DNA of 64,000 bases from the NCBI GenBank assembly GCA_947498055.1, contig CANMJA010000010.1, forward strand, positions 1-64,000, in the 5' to 3' direction. Below the pieces are notes generated by a model. The model worked only from the letters and a program-made list of their open reading frames with translations, had not been told where the DNA came from and did no database searches. A program made the translations under genes and the position numbers. The DNA comes from an uncultured Tenacibaculum sp. (GTDB taxonomy: Bacteria > Bacteroidota > Bacteroidia > Flavobacteriales > Flavobacteriaceae). Below are positions 57,823-64,000 of this stretch, in pieces (the first letter of the stretch is position 1; every line of letters starts with the position of its first letter).

Positions 57823-58373
57823 CTAGATCTGCTTTTGAATATTAATTGCAGTATTATCTTTATGTTGCAAAAACAATCCACTACTCTCATTTTTTTTATC
57901 GCTTTTACTTCTACTTTGTTCTCCCTTTTGCGGTGTGATTTCAAACTCATCCATATAAACATCTCTTTCTAGAGGATATTGGTCATTACTAGTTGAACTT
58001 TTTGACGAAAACCCTAAGTGGTCTTTTAGATTTAGCTCAAAACGTTCTGCTATTAGTTTCTTTCTTATTGGTTGTAATCTCATAAATCATCCCGAAAGCT
58101 TTCAAGACATCAAACTTAAGTTGAAGAAATAAAGTTCCTGCTGTTGTAAGTTTCATCATAACCACATTTACTAGAACGGCGACTATATGATTGCTTTCTT
58201 TTGAAAAAAGTTGTTGATCCACATTTTTTAGAGCTATAACCATCTGTCCGTTTTAATTCAGCTAAAAATTCATGACAATTTCGATCTGTTGTAAATCGAT
58301 CAGTAAAAGATTGTTTGTCAATCTCTTTTAGTGTCTTCATCCTGTGTGCGTTTACATACAATTCACAAAACAA
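57823..58373 (-). pseudogene. IS1595-family transposase relic, frameshifted and truncated
   Basis: Three overlapping minus-strand fragments (58116-58373, 58037-58243, 57823-58083) read on from each other as one IS1595/ISXO2-type transposase. The N-terminal part has the DRNCHEFLAEL helix and zinc-ribbon cysteines (SKKCGS, SSKCGYDE). The next has the TLFLQLKFDVLKAFGMIYEITTNKK segment. The third has YPLERDVYMDEFEI with the first catalytic aspartate. At least two frameshifts are needed, and the rest of the DDE domain is missing. A dead element that marks an insertion or rearrangement point between the dgo cluster and the PhoD/GH50 pair. Confidence 0.8.
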
Positions 58374-58450
58374 TATACTTGTTTGTAATTAACTGTTGTT
58401 TAGATAGATAGCTCTATAGAAATAGAATTAACTACGAAATGCTACTAGGA

Positions 58451-60301
58451 TTAGATATTAATTTTTAAAATTTTATTATTCCGTTTTTTAACAGTGATGT
58501 TTACCAATATCTTTTTTTGTTCTTTTTCTCCTATTTCTATTGTATAATTACCTTTTTCAAATACTTTAGGTTGGTATATTTTTCCTTTAATTCTAAGAGA
58601 GGAAATTACTTCTCCTGTGGTTGATTTTTTAACTGTTATTATCTGATTTTCTTTTGAAACTTTTAAAGTTGGTAACTGAAATCCATTTTTAATAATAAAA
58701 TTATCTGTTTGTTGAATTGTAATAGGCCATCCAGGATATTGTTTGCTTTTAGAATCTGTAATATCGACATTTCTTCCCCAGCATTCAAAGGTAATTTCTC
58801 TATTTTTTTTATGATATCTTACAATTCCGTATCCAGCAGCTCTAGTTGATAATTTACCTCCTTTTTTAATTTCTGGTAAAGTAGGGTTACTAACCGCATT
58901 AACAGTCATTTTATTTTTAAATCCATCTAAAAAATCACCAGTATAATAAGGGGCTTTTTTAGCTTTGTTTTTACCAGGTTGTTTAGGATCCCACCATCGC
59001 AACCAAAAATTAGCAATAGCAGGAGTACAAAATGAATAACCAGCATCTCCCCAATCATTAATACCATGTTTAACCACAGAACCTAAATGCTGATCACCTG
59101 CAACCATAAAAGAAAAACTTTTCCTAATTATAGAAAGAGCTTTGTTTCTTCCTGTTTGTGGCCAAGCGTTTGTATCAAAATCAGCAATTAATTCTTTATT
59201 GTGTTTGCCAGAAAAATTATTTACTTGTGAAAAAATAGTTTGTGATAGTACTGTTTTCATTTCTGCATTTTCCCAGTCGGTAGACCAATTTTCTAAAAAT
59301 AATAACTGTCTTTCTCCTAGGAGTTCAGTGCCATCAACGTCTAGTCTTTTGGTATCTATTTTAGGATCGAATATGGCTTCGAAAGAGCCATTAGGAAAAA
59401 TATCTGGATTTTTCTTAGCAACTAAATTAAGACCAGATTTAAATTTTCTGTCTTCAAGAATAGCAAAACTTATTCCGCCCCATTTTAAATCTGTATAATA
59501 TACTCCTATGCCTTGTTTAATTGGAGTAGAGTCATATGGATCTGGTAAATGACTAGTTTGGGCTCTTTCTACCTCTTTTATATATTCTACAGGCATATAA
59601 TAGCCACCAGATTTTCCTCTTCTAGATTCTGCTTTTTTTCCACCTTCTCCCCATAAATTTCCCTGACCAATATCGTGGTCATCAGGAATGGTAATAGTTG
59701 GAGTGTTTCTAATTAATTCTTCAAAATCTTTACCAAATTTTAACCAATACAAATAATGTTGACTATGATCATATACTTGATCTCCAGAAAAAAATAGTAA
59801 ATCTGGTTTTATTTTTTTTAGATTAGAGATAATGTCTTCTCTAGAAATATCACCCCCATGACCAGGGTATATAGAGTTACAAGTAAGAGCAGCCATAACA
59901 AATTCCTCTTTATTTATCGGGTTTTTTTTGATAATACCTTCGTAAAAAGAGGTGTTATTATGGTTAACTCTATATCTTGTTTCTCTAGTGTCATTCCAGT
60001 TTTTTACCTTAAAAGGAGCTGTATAACCGGGGTAAATTACTCTAGTTTCTGCTATTTTTTTCCATTGATTGTTTTCTAAAATCTCTAAACTGATTTCAAA
60101 AGGTTCTGTGTTTTCTACAGGATATAATTGAGCTGTTAGTTTTAAAGTGTTTTCATGAACTGTATACAGAGTAAAAGCAATTCGATCTTTTGGCGCAATA
60201 TAATCTGGTAATTTTAATAAATTTTTTTGTTGCGCTTCACAAGTAAAAAAAACAGCTGCTATAAATAATATTAGAAGCTTTTTGAAATAATTAATTTCCA
60301 T
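58451..60301 (-). CDS. PhoD-like metallophosphatase, lipoprotein
   Basis: 616 residues from the ATG at 60301 (an ATG at 60319 would add six). Lipobox FFTC (cysteine about 20). A small β domain (about 30-130) precedes a PhoD-type metallophosphatase core with LFFSGDQVYDHS, TITIPDDHDIGQGN and FMVAGDQHLGSV, which carry the aspartate, asparagine/aspartate and histidine metal ligands. PhoD enzymes are calcium/iron phosphodiesterases. Relatives appear inside algal polysaccharide loci with unknown targets. Its start overlaps the stop of the upstream GH50 gene by 11 bases, so it is translationally coupled to an agarase. Substrate unknown: phosphorylated or sulfated sugar, or phosphate scavenging. Confidence 0.8.
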   Translation of the reverse strand: MEINYFKKLLILFIAAVFFTCEAQQKNLLKLPDYIAPKDRIAFTLYTVHENTLKLTAQLYPVENTEPFEISLEILENNQWKKIAETRVIYPGYTAPFKVKNWNDTRETRYRVNHNNTSFYEGIIKKNPINKEEFVMAALTCNSIYPGHGGDISREDIISNLKKIKPDLLFFSGDQVYDHSQHYLYWLKFGKDFEELIRNTPTITIPDDHDIGQGNLWGEGGKKAESRRGKSGGYYMPVEYIKEVERAQTSHLPDPYDSTPIKQGIGVYYTDLKWGGISFAILEDRKFKSGLNLVAKKNPDIFPNGSFEAIFDPKIDTKRLDVDGTELLGERQLLFLENWSTDWENAEMKTVLSQTIFSQVNNFSGKHNKELIADFDTNAWPQTGRNKALSIIRKSFSFMVAGDQHLGSVVKHGINDWGDAGYSFCTPAIANFWLRWWDPKQPGKNKAKKAPYYTGDFLDGFKNKMTVNAVSNPTLPEIKKGGKLSTRAAGYGIVRYHKKNREITFECWGRNVDITDSKSKQYPGWPITIQQTDNFIIKNGFQLPTLKVSKENQIITVKKSTTGEVISSLRIKGKIYQPKVFEKGNYTIEIGEKEQKKILVNITVKKRNNKILKINI

Positions 60302-62630
60302 TATTCTTGGTATCTCCAAATCTCCTTGTATATAAACTAGAGTTTATTTTCTTTGCTTTTTTTATCATTTCAGGATAAGGAATATCTGTTGCAGAAACAA
60401 AACCTACATTATAGTTTTCTCCATCATGAGCTCTACCTGTAAGAGGAGAATCTAAATATTGAAACCAGTGACAACCAACTAAATAAGGATTGTCAATTAC
60501 AGAATTTGCATAATCTTCCCACATTCTTGCTCTATCATTTTGATCTTTTGCATGTATTAAACCAGAATGTAATAAACCAGAATCAGGAGCCCCCATGTGA
60601 TATTCACCAATTAAAGTAGGCATGTCAATTTCTTCTAAAAACTCCCAATATTTTTTCCCAATTCCTTCTTTATAGTAGTTATAACTAAATACATCTACAA
60701 ATTTAGCTGCTGATTTACGTACTTCTGGAGTTACTCCCCAAACAGCAAAACGACAACCTAAATACATATGATTTGGCATTTTTACCTCTAAAGCATCATG
60801 TACTACTTGGAAGTATTTTGTGGCAAATGTTTCTAATAAAATAGAGAAATCTTCAATCATTTTTTTACCAAAAACTTTACCTTTTTTGTAGTCAACTCCC
60901 TTTTCTAAAGCATCCCAGCTAGCAATATTTGTTTCCCAAGCTTTATTTAAACTACCAATGGTTTTATGTTTTTTACGCAATATTTTCATGAATTCTCTCT
61001 TCAAATAACTGTTTTTATCTTTAGATAATCCGTCTAATACTAAACCGTAATGTGTCTTATGTGAACTAGGAGACCCCCAACTCCTTTCATTATCTATAAA
61101 TACACCAATACACCAAGGATTGTTTTTAACTTCTTTAGATACGATGTCGATAGATTTTTTAGCTCTACGCTCAAATTCAGGATCAAAAGGATCTGGCATT
61201 GGCCCCCAGTAATCTACACCTGAATATACCTTTTGAAAATCTCCAATAATCCAACCATTAGCAAAATAAGGTAGCTTGTTTCTATGATAAAACTCAGGAT
61301 CTATCCAGTTTCCAAAAGAAGTGAATCCCCAATTACGCATTCTGTTTTCAGTAACTTCAAGCCATTTATCATTAAAAGAATTAGGGTATTGCTCTCCGTA
61401 TCTTCTTTCTAAATTTGCTCTATAAAAACTGTATGTTTCTCCATGTTTTACAGGTCCAAAATGAGATTCTCTTCTGTAACTGTAATGATTTGCTAAAGGA
61501 TCATCGTATGAAGGTAAGCCAATAAACATGTCGTTACGAAGTTTGTTGGACACAAAAGCAGTTTTTCTAATTTCATTAGGAATAGCAACAATCCCTTTAG
61601 AATCTTCTGGAGTTACATCTTCAGGATCTCTATGTTTAATACTATCATTTTTATAGTCGATACCAGTAAATGTAGTAGAATTAGCCATACGAACATTAGC
61701 AAGTCCTATAGAGAAGAATAAGTTTCCTTCTGGGTCCACTAAAGCCCATTTTCCGTTTACTTTTTCTTTACGAAAAAAACCTGTTGCTTTTAATTTAGGG
61801 CCATTTTTCCATCCTCCATATTGACTTCTGTCAGCCATTAATGTGTATTCTGCTAAAGATTTCAATTCCTCATCTGCAATTTTCTTTAATTCCTCATCAG
61901 AAGAAACCTTAATAGGGAAATCCATTTTAGCATTTTGACCATACTTATCTACAATTCCTGTTAAGAAATTTGGATCCCGTTCAGGATTTTCTAGAATACG
62001 AACATTATCTAATACAATTTTTTTATCGTTTAGACCTTGTTGTTTGTAGATTTCTATTGATGTTATTTTTGAATAGTCGCTTTCAGATAAAAGTCCATTT
62101 ATCTTCATTTGTATAGCATCTGTTTCCCATGCTTTAGGTGTATCTCTTAGTCCGCTTGCTACATCTTCTTCTTGTATTGTGAAATCTAAATAGTATGATT
62201 TTAATTCATCAGGATGAATGTTAACTATTTTTCGTAAAGAATTACCCTGGTTGTTAGTAATACGTACCGCTATGAATGTAGAGTTTTTTCCAGAGCTTTT
62301 TGCTTCAAAAGCAAGACTATATTTTTTGTTTTTATCAAGATCCCATGGTTGTTCTGAATGGAAACTTACTCCGCTAATTTTTTCGTCTTTTTTAAATGCT
62401 ATTTCTAGCGCTTTGTTTTCTTTAGAAAGTGCTACTAAATTAGTTGTAGCCTCAATGCTTTTTAGGTTTTTTGTATATAGGCTATCTTCAAAATTATTTA
62501 TAATAACTTCTGAGTTATAGTTCCATATTTTTGATTTTTTTTCATCAGTTTCTTTTTCTTTTTTACAAGAAATGATTTGAGTAATTAATAGTAGTAGGGT
62601 AAATAGTTTAAAAAAAGATTTAGTGTTCAT
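60291..62630 (-). CDS. GH50 β-agarase lipoprotein, second copy
   Basis: 779 residues from the ATG at 62630; ATGs at 62639 and 62657 are alternatives, but the lipoprotein signal MNTKSFFKLFTLLLLITQ with lipobox IISC (cysteine 22) argues for 62630. N-terminal CBM-like β-sandwich (about 40-220), then the GH50 barrel with acid/base glutamate in DNERSWG and nucleophile glutamate in IGEYHMG. It is a diverged paralogue of the GH50 at 28949-31081 and somewhat longer (779 vs 710 residues). Overlaps the PhoD gene by 11 bases. Confidence 0.87.
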   Translation of the reverse strand: MNTKSFFKLFTLLLLITQIISCKKEKETDEKKSKIWNYNSEVIINNFEDSLYTKNLKSIEATTNLVALSKENKALEIAFKKDEKISGVSFHSEQPWDLDKNKKYSLAFEAKSSGKNSTFIAVRITNNQGNSLRKIVNIHPDELKSYYLDFTIQEEDVASGLRDTPKAWETDAIQMKINGLLSESDYSKITSIEIYKQQGLNDKKIVLDNVRILENPERDPNFLTGIVDKYGQNAKMDFPIKVSSDEELKKIADEELKSLAEYTLMADRSQYGGWKNGPKLKATGFFRKEKVNGKWALVDPEGNLFFSIGLANVRMANSTTFTGIDYKNDSIKHRDPEDVTPEDSKGIVAIPNEIRKTAFVSNKLRNDMFIGLPSYDDPLANHYSYRRESHFGPVKHGETYSFYRANLERRYGEQYPNSFNDKWLEVTENRMRNWGFTSFGNWIDPEFYHRNKLPYFANGWIIGDFQKVYSGVDYWGPMPDPFDPEFERRAKKSIDIVSKEVKNNPWCIGVFIDNERSWGSPSSHKTHYGLVLDGLSKDKNSYLKREFMKILRKKHKTIGSLNKAWETNIASWDALEKGVDYKKGKVFGKKMIEDFSILLETFATKYFQVVHDALEVKMPNHMYLGCRFAVWGVTPEVRKSAAKFVDVFSYNYYKEGIGKKYWEFLEEIDMPTLIGEYHMGAPDSGLLHSGLIHAKDQNDRARMWEDYANSVIDNPYLVGCHWFQYLDSPLTGRAHDGENYNVGFVSATDIPYPEMIKKAKKINSSLYTRRFGDTKNNGN

Positions 62631-62657
62631 ATATTTCATTTTGTAAAAAAAAACCAC

Positions 62658-63040
62658 CTTAAAAATGATTAATTCAAATATTTAGATGGTTAAATTTGAT
62701 TATATGTTAATTATACCAATGCAATTAACTAAATTCTATTGATAAAATTAGATTTATAGGGCTTTTAAAACGCTTTGTACAGTTTTTTTCAATTAATAAT
62801 TATCTTAATTTATGCTGATAATAGGTTTTTCTATCTTATTAATTTTTTAATTGTTGTTTTTATGAGGCAAAAACGATCAAATTTTAATTAAATAATCCTA
62901 CTTACCAGCTAAAAAATATTTATAGTATCGGTTCTAATTTTAAAAAACTTCATTTTTATGGTGTTTTAATATTTATTATTTAAAATTAGCTGGTGTTTTT
63001 TTAGATTATTTTATTTAATAGGTAGCAAAGAGTTTTTTTA
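62658..63040. other. AT-rich spacer upstream of the second GH50
   Basis: Holds the GH50 promoter region. No gene, RNA or repeat recognised. Confidence 0.4.
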
Positions 63041-63625
63041 TTGAATGGTATAGGATTCGTTATACCAAAACCAAACAGAAGCTTTTTTAAAGCGATTATG
63101 AACATCGTTTGGCTACCATTACTATTTATATGAAGTGTTTTTTACGATGTAGAACTAACTTCATTAGAGTTGTTAGATTATTACTATTATTTTGATAAAC
63201 GTAAAAAACAACTTCATAGTGGTACTACTTCTTTAGCTAGTTTTTCATTATGAAATGAAAAAAGGCTTATCTCAGATAGTTTAGTTTTTCTTAAAAATAA
63301 AGCAATTCGCTATATGCTTTCGGTAGAGTTTTATAATGATAAAATGGTTAAACGTGTAATTAAACAGCTTGAAAAGTATATCAAGGCGATGTCACAAGGA
63401 TACCCTTCAATAGAGTTTTGAATAGATACGAATGCTACAGTGCTTTTGGTTTTTAGACATGGAAACGTACTTGATTTACTTTTAGAAAAATTGTTTAAAG
63501 ATCCTTTTTTTATGCCTTTTAAAGAGTTATTGTTGTTTAAGACTTTAGATGAAGTTAAGATGGGAGAATTTGAGAAGAAGCGAAAGATGATTGATGGAGG
63601 AGTATGAGAATTGAACTTTGGATAA
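63041..63625 (+). pseudogene. Decayed or recoded frame interrupted only by TGA codons; family unknown
   Basis: One plus-strand frame runs about 194 codons to a TAA at 63623-63625 with no TAA or TAG inside. It is broken by four TGA codons at 63131, 63251, 63419 and 63605. Read through, each TGA falls between hydrophobic or aromatic contexts where tryptophan would be natural (LFI-x-SVF, FSL-x-NEK, IEF-x-IDT, GGV-x-ELN). The protein-like character is real: charged helices such as NDKMVKRVIKQLEKYIKAM and LLLEKLFKDPFFMPFKELL. The family was not recognised. A pseudogene with Trp codons lost is the conservative reading. Confidence 0.4.
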
Positions 63626-63705
63626 GCTGAAGAATAAAAGAGAGGAAAGGGAGAAAAAAGGGGAGTGGAAATGAAAAGAAATGGAGGAGTAGGTTGCTGG
63701 TAAAA

Positions 63706-63723
63706 TCAGTCAGAAATGACTGA
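63706..63723. other. Short hairpin with GAAA tetraloop
   Basis: A perfect 7-bp stem (63706-63712 with 63717-63723) closing a GAAA tetraloop, a typical RNA tetraloop. It lies 81 bases after the decayed frame and 47 before another hairpin. Confidence 0.4.
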
Positions 63724-63769
63724 GCAAGTTAGCATATTATCCCGTTAAACGTGTTAAAATGCAAACTTG

Positions 63770-63794
63770 TAAAGGGGTCGATACCGCCCCTTTA
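63770..63794. other. G/C-rich hairpin
   Basis: A perfect 8-bp stem TAAAGGGG/CCCCTTTA with a 9-base loop. Unusually G/C-rich for this DNA. It could be a terminator for the relic or part of a mobile-element end. No T-run follows, so intrinsic termination is doubtful. Confidence 0.4.
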
Positions 63795-63867
63795 ATCCCC
63801 TAGATGTTTTCTTTATCGTAAAATCTCAAAAATTAAAAGTAAATTTTATTGATTATTTCTAATGTTA

Positions 63868-64000
63868 CTATTTCAATTGGTAATCAGGATGTCCTGTTTG
63901 CCACAAGGCAAAGGAAATAATATTAGTAATTTCATTAATCTTTTTATCATTTTTTTGACTAAGACCATGTCCTCCTTTAAAATCAATGGATAACAGAATA
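63868..64000 (-). CDS. Prolyl-oligopeptidase-family serine peptidase, C-terminal fragment (partial)
   Basis: A minus-strand frame enters from the right edge and ends at a TAG at 63868-63870. The 43 readable residues include LLSIDFKGGHGLSQ and IISFALWQTGHPDY. This is the C-terminal end of the S9 prolyl-oligopeptidase fold, where the GHG histidine belongs to the catalytic triad. The serine and aspartate, and the propeller, lie outside the window. Confidence 0.65.
   Translation of the reverse strand, partial: ILLSIDFKGGHGLSQKNDKKINEITNIISFALWQTGHPDYQLK

Noticed and set aside
59142..59498. Plus-strand frame of 118 codons inside the PhoD gene
   Set aside because: Antisense shadow of conserved metallophosphatase sequence; no own motifs.
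63041..63625. RteC-type or relaxase identity for the decayed frame
   Set aside because: Local similarity of charged helices only; the family landmarks I know for RteC and relaxases were not present, so it is left unassigned.
1..64000. CRISPR array, tRNA or rRNA genes
   Set aside because: No regularly spaced direct repeats, no cloverleaf-like segment and no rRNA-like stretch were seen by eye.

Overview
The window is AT-rich chromosomal DNA from a marine flavobacterium (Bacteroidota). The signs are a SusC/SusD pair, 'S(L)GSC'-type lipoprotein signals, TPR-LuxR and NrtR-like regulators, very AT-rich spacers and almost no Shine-Dalgarno sequences. Most of it is a large agar (red-algal galactan) utilisation region. 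It is bounded by traces of mobile DNA: an IS630-family transposase end at 2-653, an IS1595-family relic at 57.8-58.4 kb, and a decayed frame at 63.0-63.6 kb.

Layout. 0-2.7 kb: IS630 end, then a btaA-btaB pair for betaine (phosphorus-free) lipid synthesis. 2.9-6.1 kb: TPR-LuxR regulator and aldose 1-epimerase. 7.3-13.7 kb: SusC, SusD and a PKD/CBM-type surface lipoprotein. 13.8-19.0 kb: NUDIX-type sensor regulator, Leloir genes galK-galE-galT and a LacI regulator. 19.7-28.9 kb: what looks like the complete cytoplasmic route for 3,6-anhydro-L-galactose (GH117, aldehyde dehydrogenase, cycloisomerase, Zn-dehydrogenase, SDR, KDG kinase, KDPG aldolase, sugar porter). 28.9-37.4 kb: GH50, an FG-GAP/ASPIC protein, GH16 and GH2. 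38.4-45.0 kb: an IclR-controlled operon combining a solute-binding-protein homologue without a leader, two class III CoA-transferases, an enoyl-CoA hydratase and an aldehyde dehydrogenase. 45.1-49.8 kb: P450, ferredoxin, ferredoxin reductase, alcohol dehydrogenase and an esterase-D-like hydrolase, matching the known 6-O-methyl-D-galactose demethylation systems. 49.9-57.2 kb: AraC regulator, second GH16, and a D-galactonate branch (KDPGal aldolase, SMP-30 lactonase, MFS carrier, dgoD, dgoK). 57.2-62.6 kb: secreted VOC protein, IS relic, PhoD-like phosphatase translationally overlapping a second GH50. At the right edge is the C-terminus of a prolyl-oligopeptidase-family protein.

How it fits together (inference from the families). 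Surface GH16 lipoproteins cut agarose, GH50 lipoproteins release neoagarobiose, and SusCD imports oligosaccharides. Leaderless GH117 and GH2 split them into 3,6-anhydro-L-galactose and D-galactose. The P450 set removes O-methyl groups. Galactose then enters the Leloir route or possibly a galactonate route, and anhydrogalactose enters the KDG route. No sulfatase and no GH86 are present, so the likely target is low-sulfate, partly methylated agarose.

The least explained part, and the best candidate for an undescribed system, is the 39.3-45.0 kb SBP/CoA-transferase/hydratase/ALDH operon. A second oddity is a frame at the right end that is interrupted only by TGA codons. All assignments come from reading motifs by eye; no database search was run.
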